Shown here: one piece after another, positions 29,252-38,503 of the stretch
Position numbering within the stretch: position 1 is the first letter of the stretch
Layout of the letters: each line of letters begins with the position of its first letter
From: Stappia sp. WLB 29
GTDB taxonomy: Bacteria; Pseudomonadota; Alphaproteobacteria; Rhizobiales; Stappiaceae
Reading direction: 5' to 3'
DNA: 64,000 nucleotides
NCBI RefSeq assembly: GCF_023507705.1
Contig: NZ_JALBGD010000004.1
Location: forward strand, 186,001-250,000
Made by a program: the position numbers and the translations under genes
The notes under the pieces: model-generated
Told to the model about the DNA's origin: nothing
Seen by the model: only the letters and a program-made list of their open reading frames with translations
Databases searched by the model: none

Positions 29252-30901
29252 TCACCGGTGGCCGTCACTCTCCCCGGTCTCCTGGGTGGCTCTGGCGCGC
29301 AGATCCTTGCGGATGATCTTGCCGGTCGTCGTCATCGGCAGGGCATCGACGAAGGCGATCTCGCGGGGATATTCGTGCGCTGCGAGCCGCGACTTGACGA
29401 AGTCCTGCAGTTCGCTCGCCAGCGCCTCCGACGGGTCATGTCCGTCCGCCAGCACCACATAGGCCTTTACGATTTCGGTGCGCGCCGGGTCCGGCTTGCC
29501 GACGACGCCGGCCATGGCGACGGCCGGGTGCCCGATCAGGCAGTCCTCGATCTCGCCTGGGCCGATGCGATAGCCGGCCGAGGTGATGACGTCGTCGTCC
29601 CTGCCGATGAAGCGCAGCCAGCCGTCGGCATCGCGCACGCCCATGTCGCCGGTGAGAAGGTACTCGCCGGCGAATTTCGCCCGCGTCGCCTCGGGATTGT
29701 TCCAGTAGCCGAGAAACATCACCGGGTCCGGGCGCCGGACGCCGATATTGCCTTGCTGGCCGTCGGGGACCGGAGTGCCCGTGGCGTCGACGATGGCAAG
29801 GTCGTGGCCGGGCACCGCGCGGCCCATGATGCCAGGCCGCGCCGGCATCAGCCGGGCGCAGGACGAGACGATCATGTTGCACTCGGTCTGGCCGTAGAAC
29901 TCGTTGATGGTGACGCCGAACACCCGGCGGCCCCATTCCACGAGCTCCGCGCCCAGCGTCTCGCCGCCGCTGGCGACCGTCCGCATGTCGAGCCGCAGGT
30001 CCGCCGGCGGTTCGCCGTAGGCCCGCATCATCTTCAGTGCGGTGGGCGGCAGGAAGGCGTTGCGGATCTTCTCTCTGGCGATGAGGTCGAATGCCGCTTC
30101 CGCCGTGAACTTGCGGAAGCGGCAGGCGACGACGGTGATACCGTGATGGAGCGCCGGCATCAGCACGTCGAGCAGCCCGCCGATCCAGGCCCAGTCGGCG
30201 GGGGTCCAGATCCGGTCCCCGGGCTGGGGAAAGAGATTGTGGCTCATCTCGACGCCGGGCAGGTGGCCGAGCAGCACCCGCTGGGCATGCAGCGCGCCCT
30301 TGGGCTGGCCGGTGGTGCCGGAAGTGTAGATGATGATGGCCGGATCGTCGGCCAGCGTGTCGACCGGCGTGAAGGCGTCGGACTGCCCGGCGAGTTCCGC
30401 GTGCAGATCGCTCGCCTCCGGCGCCGTGCCGTCGATGGCGTAGATCGACGTCAATTCCGGCAATTGGTTGCGGATCCGGGCGAGCTTGGCCGCGCCCTCC
30501 GCATTGGTCACGACCGCGCGCGCGCCGGAATTCCCGAGCCGATAGGCCAGCGCCTCGTCGCCGAACAGCATGAAGAGCGGAATGGTGATCGCACCCATCT
30601 TGAGCGCGGCGATATGTGTCGCGGCCGTCTCGACCGCCTGCGGCAGGAGAACGGCCACCCGGTCGCCGCGGCGGATGCCGTCGCGCACGAAAAGGTTCGC
30701 GATCCGGTTGGACAGCGCTTTCAGCGCGGCAAAGCTGACGACGTCGCGGCGGCCGTCCTCGGAGATGGCGATGATCGCGGTGCGCTCGGGATCGGCGTCG
30801 GCCCACTTGTCGCAGATGTCGACGCCGATGTTGTAGCGCTCCGGCACCTGCCAGACGAAGCGTGCGGCAAGATCCTCGTAGCTCGTCGCCTCAGGCAGCA
30901 T
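29252..30901 (-). CDS. AMP-forming acyl-CoA synthetase (acetyl-CoA-synthetase-like)
   Basis: This ANL-superfamily ligase of 549 residues activates a carboxylate to its adenylate and then to acyl-CoA. Motifs: P-loop IIYTSGTTGQPKGALHA, FYGQTECN (A5), YLLTGDMGVRDADGWLRFIGRDDDVITSAGYRI (split here as TGDMGVRD, FIGRDDD and SAGYRIGP), and the C-terminal catalytic Lys in TTTGKIIRKDLR. Sequence around the substrate pocket (TPADWAWIGGL) resembles medium-chain/acetyl-type synthetases, so the acyl chain is not certain. The ATG at 30901 has GGGAGG upstream; longer starts at 30928 or 30967 are less likely. Confidence 0.85.
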   Translation of the reverse strand: MLPEATSYEDLAARFVWQVPERYNIGVDICDKWADADPERTAIIAISEDGRRDVVSFAALKALSNRIANLFVRDGIRRGDRVAVLLPQAVETAATHIAALKMGAITIPLFMLFGDEALAYRLGNSGARAVVTNAEGAAKLARIRNQLPELTSIYAIDGTAPEASDLHAELAGQSDAFTPVDTLADDPAIIIYTSGTTGQPKGALHAQRVLLGHLPGVEMSHNLFPQPGDRIWTPADWAWIGGLLDVLMPALHHGITVVACRFRKFTAEAAFDLIAREKIRNAFLPPTALKMMRAYGEPPADLRLDMRTVASGGETLGAELVEWGRRVFGVTINEFYGQTECNMIVSSCARLMPARPGIMGRAVPGHDLAIVDATGTPVPDGQQGNIGVRRPDPVMFLGYWNNPEATRAKFAGEYLLTGDMGVRDADGWLRFIGRDDDVITSAGYRIGPGEIEDCLIGHPAVAMAGVVGKPDPARTEIVKAYVVLADGHDPSEALASELQDFVKSRLAAHEYPREIAFVDALPMTTTGKIIRKDLRARATQETGESDGHR

Positions 30902-31096
30902 CCGCGTCCTCCCGCTATCGTGCCTCATACCGATGGTGCCGGCCTTTTCATATCCTTCATCTGGCATGCCCTCCGTGAGGGAATGCCGTCAACGGGAAAT
31001 GGTGGGGTGAACTGCAGGGGGGAGGGGCTGGCGCTCGCATGCGCTCTCGTTATAGTGCGGCTCTCTGTATCCCCGCCTGCCTTCGACGGAGCCTCC

Positions 31097-31513
31097 ATGC
31101 CGCCCTTCAGTCTCGACCCGCGGCTTGCGGCCGACAGCCTGGCCGTCGCCGATCTGCCGTTGTCGTCCCTGCGCCTGATGCGCGACAGCCGGTATGCCTG
31201 GCTGATGCTGGTTCCGCGCAAGCCGGAGCTGGTCGAGCTCCTCGATCTGGCGGAGGAGGACCGCACGCAGCTGATGCGCGAGATCGCCCTTGTGGGCGAA
31301 GTGCTGAAGGCGGAGACGGGGTGCGACAAGCTGAATGTCGGGGCGCTCGGCAACATCGTCGCGCAGCTTCATGTGCATGTGATCGCGCGTTTTCCCGGCG
31401 ATGCCGCCTGGCCCGGCCCCGTCTGGGGCTCCGGCGCAGCCGTGCCCTATCCCGCAGGCGAGGCCGAAGCCCTTGCGCTGAGGATCGCTGAGCGCTTGCC
31501 GAAACCCGCCTGA
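31097..31513 (+). CDS. HIT family protein
   Basis: A 138-residue histidine-triad fold protein; such proteins hydrolyse nucleotide phosphoramidates or dinucleoside polyphosphates. The nucleotide-binding LNVGALGNIVAQLHVHVIARF is present (split: LNVGALGN and QLHVHVIARF). The first His of the triad is Gln (Q-L-H-V-H), as in some HIT subfamilies, while the catalytic middle and last His remain. The start ATG at 31097 gives MPPFSLDPRL. It is divergent from the acyl-CoA synthetase gene over 195 bases and leads a run with nudC. Confidence 0.85.
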   Translation: MPPFSLDPRLAADSLAVADLPLSSLRLMRDSRYAWLMLVPRKPELVELLDLAEEDRTQLMREIALVGEVLKAETGCDKLNVGALGNIVAQLHVHVIARFPGDAAWPGPVWGSGAAVPYPAGEAEALALRIAERLPKPA

Positions 31514-31558
31514 TTTTTTCCCGCCAGACGTGCCTGACTGAACAAGGACCGCTCCAGC

Positions 31559-32497
31559 ATGACCAACATGCCCGACACCCCCTTCGGGTTTTCCTATCAC
31601 GGCAATCCTCTGGACCGGCTTTCCGAGTATCGCGGAGATGCGAACTGGCTGGCCGCGCACCGGGCAGCGCCCGCGGCGCGCTTCGTCTTCCTGTGCGAGG
31701 GCAAGCCTCTGGTCGACACGTCCGGTTCGCCGCTTTCGATCCTGTGGGAGGAGAAGGCGGGTGCTGCGCTCGCGCCCATAGGGGATGAAATCGTCCTGCT
31801 CGGCTTCCAGCCGGAGACCGAGGCGCCGGTCTTCGCTGCCACGCTTGCCGCCGACCCGGAGCGGGTCGAGATCGACGGGCGCAAGCTGATCGATCTGCGG
31901 TCTCTTGCCCTGCAGGGCGTTCTGCCGCCGGGCCATATGGGCCTGCTGGCGCAGGCCAGCTCCCTGCTGCACTGGCATGTCAGCCATCGCTTCTGTTCCA
32001 GGTGCGGCTCTCCCAGCACGATGACGCAGGGCGGCTATCGTCGCGACTGCCCGTCCTGCGGCGGGCTGCATTTCCCGCGCACCGATCCGGTGGCGATCAT
32101 GCTGGTGACCGACGGCGACGCCTGCCTGATGGGCCGGCCGCCGCGCCTGCCGGAGGGCGTGTTCTCCACGCTGGCCGGCTTCGTCGAGCCGGGAGAGACC
32201 ATCGAGGAGGCGGTGCGCCGGGAGGTGTTCGAGGAATCGGGCATCCGCGTCGGCGATGTCGGCTACATGGCGAGCCAGCCCTGGCCGTTCCCGGCCTCGC
32301 TGATGATCGGCTGCCACGGCACGGCGATCAGCCGCGACATCACCATGGACGAGGCAGAGCTGGAAGCCTGCCGCTGGTTCTCCCGCGAGGAGGTGACGGC
32401 GATGCTGGCGGACATGCATCCGGACGGACTCAAGGTGCCGCCGCCGCTCTCCATCGCCCATTGGCTGATTCGCAGCTGGGTCGAAGGGCGGAACTGA
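31559..32497 (+). CDS. nudC: NAD(+) diphosphatase / RNA NAD-decapping hydrolase NudC
   Basis: NudC splits NAD(H) and removes NAD caps from RNA 5' ends. The 312 residues hold an N-terminal NUDIX-like domain, a four-cysteine zinc ribbon (FCSRCGSPS and CPSCGGLHFPR, about 142-168), and a C-terminal Nudix domain with the full box GFVEPGETIEEAVRREVFEE. The SQPWPFPASLM motif after the box is the NudC-specific NADH signature. Its stop is two bases before the next gene. Confidence 0.95.
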   Translation: MTNMPDTPFGFSYHGNPLDRLSEYRGDANWLAAHRAAPAARFVFLCEGKPLVDTSGSPLSILWEEKAGAALAPIGDEIVLLGFQPETEAPVFAATLAADPERVEIDGRKLIDLRSLALQGVLPPGHMGLLAQASSLLHWHVSHRFCSRCGSPSTMTQGGYRRDCPSCGGLHFPRTDPVAIMLVTDGDACLMGRPPRLPEGVFSTLAGFVEPGETIEEAVRREVFEESGIRVGDVGYMASQPWPFPASLMIGCHGTAISRDITMDEAELEACRWFSREEVTAMLADMHPDGLKVPPPLSIAHWLIRSWVEGRN

Positions 32498-32499
32498 CC

Positions 32500-33099
32500 A
32501 TGGCCCTCGCACCTGCCGATTGCTTCTATCTCACGCATCCGCAGGTACGCATCGATCCGGCCGTTCCCGTGCCGCAATGGAGCCTGACGGAGGACGGGGC
32601 GAGGCGTGCCCGGATAGGCGCGCGTCGGCCCGAGTTCGCGTCCCTTACCCATCTCGTCTCCAGTGCCGAGACGAAAGCGGTCGAAACGGCCGGGATCATT
32701 GCCGGGCATCTCGGTCTATCGGTCGTCGTGGACGAGCTGATGCACGAGAACGACCGATCGGCGACGGGCTTCCTGCCGCCGCAAGAGTTCGAGCGTGTCG
32801 CCGATACCTTTTTCGCAGAGGCGGAGGCCAGCGTGCGTGGCTGGGAGCGGGCCTGCGACGCCCAGTCCCGGATCGTCGGCCGGGTGGTGGCGCATCTGGA
32901 GCGTATCCCTGAGGACGCGCAGGTCCTTTTCGTCGGCCACGGTGCGGTCGGCACCCTGCTCAAGTGCCATCTGGGTGGTTGGGCGATCGATCGGCGGTAC
33001 GACCAGCCGGCCGGAGGGGGCTTCTGGTATGGTTTTGCACGGGCTGCGCTGCGAGACAGAAACGCCACAGGCATGGCGTGGCAATCGCTGGACGGCTGA
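32500..33099 (+). CDS. Histidine phosphatase superfamily protein with altered active-site motif
   Basis: The 199-residue protein has the phosphoglycerate-mutase/phosphatase fold: an N-terminal FYLTHPQVRIDP, LSLTEDGARRA-like helix, SSAETKAVETAGIIA, a DELMHEND acidic segment and the second His in LFVGHGAVGTLL. The usual RHG triad reads THP, so the catalytic His stays but the phosphate-binding Arg is Thr, and the second Arg (usually SSxxxRAxQTA) is Lys. Activity may be weak or on an unusual substrate. It follows nudC by two bases and is probably cotranscribed. Confidence 0.8.
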   Translation: MALAPADCFYLTHPQVRIDPAVPVPQWSLTEDGARRARIGARRPEFASLTHLVSSAETKAVETAGIIAGHLGLSVVVDELMHENDRSATGFLPPQEFERVADTFFAEAEASVRGWERACDAQSRIVGRVVAHLERIPEDAQVLFVGHGAVGTLLKCHLGGWAIDRRYDQPAGGGFWYGFARAALRDRNATGMAWQSLDG

Positions 33100-33178
33100 G
33101 CCGCGCCCGCTTGTGGTCGCCGTGCCGGCTTCCTAAGTGAGGCTCGAAGCATACGGCGACAAGGACCGCGTTCCCGAC

Positions 33179-33838
33179 ATGATTTCTTCCGCTTTGCGCG
33201 CGCTTTCCCAGATCTTCGAGCCCCCCTTGCGGGCGATCTTCTGGAAGACGCTCGGTTACACGCTGGTGCTGTTGTTCCTCGTCTGGCTTGGGCTGAACGG
33301 TGCGGTCGCAGCCTTCGTCAGCCTGCCCTACCCCTGGCTGGAGACGGTTCTGTCGTTGCTGACCGGCATCGGCGCGATCTTCCTGCTCGGCTTTCTCGTT
33401 GCGCCGGTGACGGCGATCATTGCCGGGCTGCTGCAGGACGACATCGCCGAGGTCGTTGAGCGGGGCGACTATCCGTCGGATCCTCCGGGCAAGGCGCTGC
33501 CTCTTTCCGTGGCGCTGCCCCAGGCGATCAAGTTCACCGGCATCGTCATCGCCGGCAACCTGCTGGCGCTCCTTCTGCTCCTCGTTCCGGGCGTCAACCT
33601 GATCGCTTTCTTCGTGGTCAACGGATACCTGCTCGGCCGCGAGTTCTTCGAGTTTGCCGCCAGCCGCTTCCGCTCTCCGACTGAGGCACGTGCTCTGCGT
33701 CGGGCCCATTCCGGCACGGTGTTTCTTGCCGGCCTCGCGCTTGCCGGTTTCCTTGCCGTGCCGCTGCTCAACCTGCTGACGCCGATCTTTGCGACCGTCA
33801 TGATGGTGCATCTGCACAAGCGGTTGACCTATAGGTAA
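33179..33838 (+). CDS. EI24 domain-containing membrane protein (CysZ-like)
   Basis: A 219-residue inner-membrane protein with about four to five hydrophobic segments (about 25-45, 55-85, 118-150, 175-205). The topology and the segments PPLRAIFWKTLGYTLVLLF and VPGVNLIAFFVVNGYLLGRE fit the EI24/CysZ family; E. coli CysZ transports sulfate, but no cys genes are nearby, so the substrate is open. The ATG at 33179 is chosen over a GTG at 33137. It is the last gene of the HIT-nudC group. Confidence 0.82.
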   Translation: MISSALRALSQIFEPPLRAIFWKTLGYTLVLLFLVWLGLNGAVAAFVSLPYPWLETVLSLLTGIGAIFLLGFLVAPVTAIIAGLLQDDIAEVVERGDYPSDPPGKALPLSVALPQAIKFTGIVIAGNLLALLLLLVPGVNLIAFFVVNGYLLGREFFEFAASRFRSPTEARALRRAHSGTVFLAGLALAGFLAVPLLNLLTPIFATVMMVHLHKRLTYR

Positions 33839-33939
33839 ACCTTCGCGCGCCGTCCTTTGTCGGCCACGCGGCAGCATGGCTGGTGTCCGCCTTTGGAGCG
33901 GCGACAAAATCCACGTTCCGTCTTATCCGACAGGATATT

Positions 33940-33968
33940 TTGACGTACCCGTCCGATGGAGTTAGAAG
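33940..33968 (+). promoter_or_regulatory. Candidate sigma-70-type promoter of the sdh operon
   Basis: TTGACG at 33940-33945 and TAGAAG at 33963-33968 are separated by 17 bases. The -35 is a 5/6 match and the -10 a 4/6 match. It lies about 75 bases before the sdhC start in the 204-base gap that separates sdhC from the EI24 gene. Confidence 0.35.
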
Positions 33969-33998
33969 GCGGGTATACAAGGCCCTGATTTAGCTAAC

Positions 33999-34014
33999 GT
34001 TTACGTAAGCGTAA
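33999..34014 (+). promoter_or_regulatory. TTTACGTAA palindrome in the sdhC leader (candidate operator)
   Basis: GTTTACGTAAGC holds the perfect palindrome TTACGTAA (34001-34008), and a wider repeat TTACG-N4-CGTAA covers 34001-34014. It lies about 30 bases downstream of the candidate promoter and 28 bases before the sdhC ATG. The same TTTACGTAA core occurs just upstream of mdh. The shape resembles sites of MerR-family regulators such as LiuR, but the regulator here is unknown. Confidence 0.45.
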
Positions 34015-34042
34015 GCCGATGAGGGAGACGGGAGAACAATCC

Positions 34043-34441
34043 ATGTCGGACGTCGGGACGAGAAACAGCCGGCCGCTTTCGCCGCATCTCCAGATCTACA
34101 AACCCATCTTCACCATGGTCATGTCGATCATGCACCGCATCACCGGCTGTGCACTATACTTCGGCACGATCCTGATGGTGTGGTGGCTGGTGGCCGCAGC
34201 GGCGGGCCCGGACTATTTCAACTTCGTCAACGATCTTTACGGCTCGATCCTCGGGCGGCTCGTGCTGTTCGGGTTCACCTGGGCGCTGCTCCACCACATG
34301 CTGGGCGGGATGCGGCACTTCATCTGGGACATGGGATACGGCTTTGGGCCGCAGGCGCGCGAGTGGCTCGCACGCGCCACGCTGATCGGTTCCGTGTCCC
34401 TGACGATCCTGCTGTGGATCGTCGGATATGCAGTTCGCTGA
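34043..34441 (+). CDS. sdhC: Succinate dehydrogenase cytochrome b556 subunit
   Basis: SdhC is the larger haem- and ubiquinone-binding membrane anchor of complex II. The 132 residues begin [20 protein letters not shown], with the family motif IMHRITG at the first helix and the haem-ligand region [15 protein letters not shown]. Three TM helices are visible. The ATG at 34043 has GGGAGA upstream; an ATG at 34019 would add 8 residues. It begins the sdhC-sdhD-sdhA run. Confidence 0.96.
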   Translation: MSDVGTRNSRPLSPHLQIYKPIFTMVMSIMHRITGCALYFGTILMVWWLVAAAAGPDYFNFVNDLYGSILGRLVLFGFTWALLHHMLGGMRHFIWDMGYGFGPQAREWLARATLIGSVSLTILLWIVGYAVR

Positions 34442-34455
34442 GGGAGGCTGGATCC

Positions 34456-34839
34456 ATGACTGACATGCGCACTCCGCTCGGACGCGTTCGCGGCCTCGGC
34501 TCGGCCCGGGACGGAACGACCCATTTCTGGCGCCAGCGGGTCACCGCGGTTTCCAATGTTTTCCTTATCACCTTCTTCGTGATCCTGGTGATCGCCCTGC
34601 AGGGCGGCGATTACGAATCGGTCACCGCGACCCTCGCCAATCCCTTGGTGGCGATCGTCATGCTGATGGTGGTGGTTTCCGGCGTCTATCATATGAAGCT
34701 CGGCATGCAGATCGTCATCGAGGACTATGTCCACGATGAGCTGCCGAAGTTCCTGACGCTGATGGCGAACACCTTCTTCTCGGCATTCATCGGCCTCGCG
34801 TCGATCTTTGCTGTCCTCAAGATCAGCTTCGGAGGCTGA
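34456..34839 (+). CDS. sdhD: Succinate dehydrogenase hydrophobic membrane anchor subunit
   Basis: SdhD pairs with SdhC to bind haem b and ubiquinone. The 127-residue product begins [20 protein letters not shown] and has the alphaproteobacterial SdhD pattern [15 protein letters not shown], then three hydrophobic helices, with the haem-ligand region [20 protein letters not shown]. It is 14 bases after sdhC and 5 before sdhA. Confidence 0.95.
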   Translation: MTDMRTPLGRVRGLGSARDGTTHFWRQRVTAVSNVFLITFFVILVIALQGGDYESVTATLANPLVAIVMLMVVVSGVYHMKLGMQIVIEDYVHDELPKFLTLMANTFFSAFIGLASIFAVLKISFGG

Positions 34840-34844
34840 ACAAC

Positions 34845-36674
34845 ATGGCAGGACAAGCCTATTCCTTCGTCGACCACCGCTACGACGTGGTGGTGGTGGG
34901 AGCCGGCGGCGCCGGCCTGCGGGCGACCCTCGGCATGGCCGAGCAGGGTCTCAGGACCGCGTGTATCTCCAAGGTCTTCCCGACCCGCTCGCATACGGTC
35001 GCGGCGCAGGGCGGCATTGCCGCATCGCTCCAGAACATGACGCCCGACTGCTGGCAGTGGCACATGTACGACACGGTGAAGGGCTCCGACTGGCTCGGCG
35101 ACACCGACGCCATGGAGTATCTGGCCCGCGAGGCGCCCAAGGCGGTCTACGAACTGGAGCACTACGGCGTGCCCTTCTCGCGCACCGAGGACGGCCGCAT
35201 CTACCAGCGCCCCTTCGGCGGCCACATGCAGAACTACGGCGACGGTCCCCCGGTGCAGCGCACCTGCGCCGCGGCCGACCGGACCGGCCACGCGATCCTG
35301 CACACGCTCTACGGCCAGTCGCTGCGCAACAATGCCGAGTTCTTCATCGAGTATTTCGCGCTCGACCTGATCATGTCCGAGGATGGCGTCTGCCAGGGCG
35401 TCATCGCCTGGAACCTCGACGACGGCACCATCCACCGTTTTGCCGCCAAGATGGTCGTGCTGGCCACCGGCGGCTACGGCCGTGCCTATTTCTCGGCGAC
35501 CTCCGCCCATACCTGCACCGGTGACGGCGGCGGCATGGTGGCGCGCGCCGGCCTGCCGCTGCAGGACATGGAGTTCGTGCAGTTCCACCCGACCGGCATC
35601 TACGGCGCGGGCTGCCTGATCACGGAAGGCGCCCGCGGCGAAGGCGGCTATCTGGTCAACTCCGAGGGCGAGCGCTTCATGGAGCGCTATGCTCCTTCGG
35701 CCAAGGATCTTGCCTCGCGCGACGTCGTCTCCCGCTGCATGACCATGGAGATCCGCGAAGGCCGCGGTGTGGGCAAGAACAAGGATCACATCTTCCTGCA
35801 TCTCGACCATCTCGATCCGGACATTCTCGGCGAACGTCTGCCGGGCATCTCCGAATCGGCGAAGATCTTCGCCGGCGTCGATGTGACCAAGGAGCCGATC
35901 CCGGTCCTGCCGACCGTCCACTACAACATGGGCGGCATTCCCACGAACTACTGGGGCGAGGTGCTGAACCCGACGGCGGAAGACCCGCATGCGATCCAGC
36001 CAGGCCTGATGGCCGTCGGCGAGGCGGGCTGCGCCTCGGTGCACGGCGCCAACCGTCTCGGCTCCAACTCGCTGATCGACCTCGTCGTCTTCGGACGTGC
36101 GGCGGCGATCAAGGCGGGTGAAGTGATCGATCGCAAGTCGGCCGTTCCGACGCCGAACGAAGCCTCCTGCGACCGGATCATGGGTCATTTCGACCGCATC
36201 CGTCACGCCAATGGCGGCACGCCGACCGCGCAGCTTCGCGAAAAGATGCAGCGGGCGATGCAGGAAGACGCGGCTGTCTTCCGCACCCAGGAAAGCCTGG
36301 AGCAGGGCTGCCAGCGCCTGACGCAGATCTGGGGCGAGATGGCCGACCTCAAGGTCACCGACCGCTCGATGGTCTGGAACTCCGACCTGGTGGAGACGCT
36401 GGAGCTGGAGAACCTGATGGCCAACGCCATCACCACGGTCTACGGCGCCGAGGCGCGTAAGGAGAGCCGTGGCGCCCATGCCCGCGAGGACTACAAGGAC
36501 GGTCCCATGGGCGGTCGCGACGACGAGAACTGGCGCAAGCACACGCTTGCCTGGGTCGACGAGGCCGGCAAGGTGACGCTCAAGTATCGTCCGGTGATCA
36601 CCGAGCCGCTGACCACCTACGAGGAAGGCGGCATCGACCCGAAGAAGATCGCGCCGAAGGCGCGCGTCTACTGA
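34845..36674 (+). CDS. sdhA: Succinate dehydrogenase flavoprotein subunit
   Basis: SdhA oxidises succinate to fumarate on covalent FAD at the cytoplasmic face. The 609 residues have the dinucleotide motif [17 protein letters not shown], the FAD-linking His in [14 protein letters not shown], the active-site [20 protein letters not shown], and the C-terminal [11 protein letters not shown] with YRPVITEPL. Length and motifs match alphaproteobacterial and mitochondrial SdhA. Unusually, sdhB does not follow directly: an FkbM methyltransferase gene lies between. Confidence 0.98.
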   Translation: MAGQAYSFVDHRYDVVVVGAGGAGLRATLGMAEQGLRTACISKVFPTRSHTVAAQGGIAASLQNMTPDCWQWHMYDTVKGSDWLGDTDAMEYLAREAPKAVYELEHYGVPFSRTEDGRIYQRPFGGHMQNYGDGPPVQRTCAAADRTGHAILHTLYGQSLRNNAEFFIEYFALDLIMSEDGVCQGVIAWNLDDGTIHRFAAKMVVLATGGYGRAYFSATSAHTCTGDGGGMVARAGLPLQDMEFVQFHPTGIYGAGCLITEGARGEGGYLVNSEGERFMERYAPSAKDLASRDVVSRCMTMEIREGRGVGKNKDHIFLHLDHLDPDILGERLPGISESAKIFAGVDVTKEPIPVLPTVHYNMGGIPTNYWGEVLNPTAEDPHAIQPGLMAVGEAGCASVHGANRLGSNSLIDLVVFGRAAAIKAGEVIDRKSAVPTPNEASCDRIMGHFDRIRHANGGTPTAQLREKMQRAMQEDAAVFRTQESLEQGCQRLTQIWGEMADLKVTDRSMVWNSDLVETLELENLMANAITTVYGAEARKESRGAHAREDYKDGPMGGRDDENWRKHTLAWVDEAGKVTLKYRPVITEPLTTYEEGGIDPKKIAPKARVY

Positions 36675-36681
36675 TGGAGAC

Positions 36682-36718
36682 CGCGCACCGGCCGGGCCTT
36701 GAAGGCCTTGCCGGTGTG
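36682..36718 (+). other. Intercistronic hairpin between sdhA and the methyltransferase gene
   Basis: GCGCACCGGC (36682-36691) pairs with GCCGGTGTGC (36709-36718) over ten positions with one G-U, and an inner GGCC/GGCC closes over TTGAA. No T run follows. It could protect the sdhCDA part of the message or attenuate transcription into the inserted gene. Confidence 0.45.
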
Positions 36719-36735
36719 CCTGGAGCCCTGCGGAC

Positions 36736-37578
36736 ATGACGGCGGCAGCCACCCTTGTCGATACGACCTCTCCCTTCGGGACCTACAGGACCCGGGGACT
36801 GGCACGTTTCGCGTGGCGGCTTGCCGACTGGCACGATCTCGCGCCGGCGCTGCGCAAGAAGCTAAGGGCGGTTGTCGCCCGCCTCTTCGCCGGGCCGTTC
36901 GATACCGAGGTCGAGGGGCTCCGTTTCCGGCTTTATCCCGGCTCCAACTACGACGACCGCAAGATTCTGGCACGCCAGCGTCTGCCGGAGCGGGCCGAGC
37001 GGCGCTTCCTTGCCGCCCACCTGCACGAGGGCACGGTCTTCGTCGATGTCGGAGCCAATGTCGGCAGCTACAGCCTTGCCGCCGCGCGTTGCGGAGCCAC
37101 CGTTCTGGCGGTGGAGGCCAATCCCGAGACGGCCGGACGCCTTGCGTTCAACATTGCCGCGAACGGACTGGCCGACATCGACGTGGCGACGGTGGCGGTC
37201 GGGGAAGGCTGCGGCACGATGGATCTGTGGAGCGAGCCGAGCAATTGCGGCTTTGCGACCCTGGTGCCGGAACTGACGGAAGAATGGCAGGGCGACTGGC
37301 GTGCGCGCCAGGTCCGCGTGCAGCCGCTGGCGGAGATCCTTACAGGCTACGGTGTGAAACGCGTCGACGTGTTGAAGGTCGATGTCGAGGGATACGAGGA
37401 CAGGGTCCTGCTGCCCTATATCAGGGCGACGGAGCCGAGCGATCATCCCGGCGCGATCCTGCTGGAAACCAACTGCCGCGAGCACTGGCAGGAAGACTGT
37501 CTCGCCGTGCTCGCCACCTTCGGCTATCTCGCCGAAGGCGAAACGGAAGACAATGTGCTGCTGAGGCGGTTTGCCTGA
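36736..37578 (+). CDS. FkbM family SAM-dependent methyltransferase
   Basis: This 280-residue class I methyltransferase has an SAM-binding glycine loop VFVDVGANVGSYSLAAARCG near residues 100-118, the acidic post-II residue in VLAVEANPETA, and the FkbM-type VDVLKVDVEGYEDRVL. FkbM enzymes O-methylate sugars, lipids or polyketides; the substrate here is unknown. GGAG precedes the ATG. It sits inside the sdh operon, 61 bases after sdhA and 69 bases before sdhB, which has no obvious functional reason. Confidence 0.88.
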   Translation: MTAAATLVDTTSPFGTYRTRGLARFAWRLADWHDLAPALRKKLRAVVARLFAGPFDTEVEGLRFRLYPGSNYDDRKILARQRLPERAERRFLAAHLHEGTVFVDVGANVGSYSLAAARCGATVLAVEANPETAGRLAFNIAANGLADIDVATVAVGEGCGTMDLWSEPSNCGFATLVPELTEEWQGDWRARQVRVQPLAEILTGYGVKRVDVLKVDVEGYEDRVLLPYIRATEPSDHPGAILLETNCREHWQEDCLAVLATFGYLAEGETEDNVLLRRFA

Positions 37579-37647
37579 GCGGCTGGAAACTTGAACGGAA
37601 TGGATGGCCGGCCCGATCCGGCCGACCGAAACGCGGAGCGACGAGAC

Positions 37648-38430
37648 ATGGTACAGCTGACGCTTCCCAAGAACTCCCAGGTGACCCAGGGCAAGGTCTG
37701 GGACAAGCCGGCCGGCGCCACCAACCTGCGGGAATACCGCATCTATCGCTGGAACCCGGATGACGGCCGCAACCCGCGCGTCGACACCTATTTCGTCGAT
37801 CTCGACGATTGCGGACCGATGGTTCTGGACGGGCTCATCTATATCAAGAACAACATCGATCCGACGCTGACCTTCCGTCGGTCCTGCCGCGAGGGCATCT
37901 GCGGGTCCTGCGCGATGAACATCGACGGGACCAATACGCTGGCCTGTACCCGCGGCATGGAGGAGATCGGCGACGGCCCGGTGAAGATCTATCCGCTGCC
38001 GCACATGCCGGTGGTGAAGGATCTCGTGCCGGACCTGACGCGCTTCTACGCCCAGCACCGCTCCATCGAGCCCTGGCTGCAGACGACGACGCCGGCGCCG
38101 GAGAAGGAGTGGCGCCAGAGCCACGAGGACCGCGCCAAGCTCGACGGCCTCTACGAGTGCATCCTGTGCGCCTGCTGCTCGACCTCGTGCCCGAGCTACT
38201 GGTGGAACGGCGACCGCTATCTCGGCCCGGCTGTGCTGCTGCAGGCCTATCGCTGGCTGATCGACAGCCGCGACGAGGCGACCGGCGAGCGCCTCGACAA
38301 CCTCGAGGATCCGTTCCGCCTCTATCGCTGCCACACGATCATGAACTGCAGCCAGGCCTGTCCGAAGGGGCTGAATCCGGCCAAGGCGATCGCCGAGATC
38401 AAGAAGATGATGGTCGAGCGCCGCGTCTGA
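37648..38430 (+). CDS. sdhB: Succinate dehydrogenase iron-sulfur subunit
   Basis: SdhB passes electrons from FAD to ubiquinone through three clusters. The 260 residues show the 2Fe-2S ligands ([12 protein letters not shown] with a final Cys in TLACTRG), the 4Fe-4S motif [11 protein letters not shown], and the 3Fe-4S motif [17 protein letters not shown]. The C-terminal [12 protein letters not shown] is typical. The ATG at 37648 has GGAG upstream; a longer start at 37591 is unlikely. Confidence 0.98.
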   Translation: MVQLTLPKNSQVTQGKVWDKPAGATNLREYRIYRWNPDDGRNPRVDTYFVDLDDCGPMVLDGLIYIKNNIDPTLTFRRSCREGICGSCAMNIDGTNTLACTRGMEEIGDGPVKIYPLPHMPVVKDLVPDLTRFYAQHRSIEPWLQTTTPAPEKEWRQSHEDRAKLDGLYECILCACCSTSCPSYWWNGDRYLGPAVLLQAYRWLIDSRDEATGERLDNLEDPFRLYRCHTIMNCSQACPKGLNPAKAIAEIKKMMVERRV

Positions 38431-38462
38431 CGCGCTCGCCTGTCAGATTTCACTGCTTTTCG

Positions 38463-38496
38463 AAAGGCCGTCCGGAGCGATCCGGGCGGCCTTTTT
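38463..38496 (+). terminator. Terminator between sdhB and the convergent MAPEG gene
   Basis: AAAGGCCGTCCGGA pairs with TCCGGGCGGCCTTT (one G-U) over a GCGA loop and is followed by TT. The symmetric A/T flanks allow use in both directions. Confidence 0.9.
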
Positions 38497-38503
38497 GCAT
38501 GTC

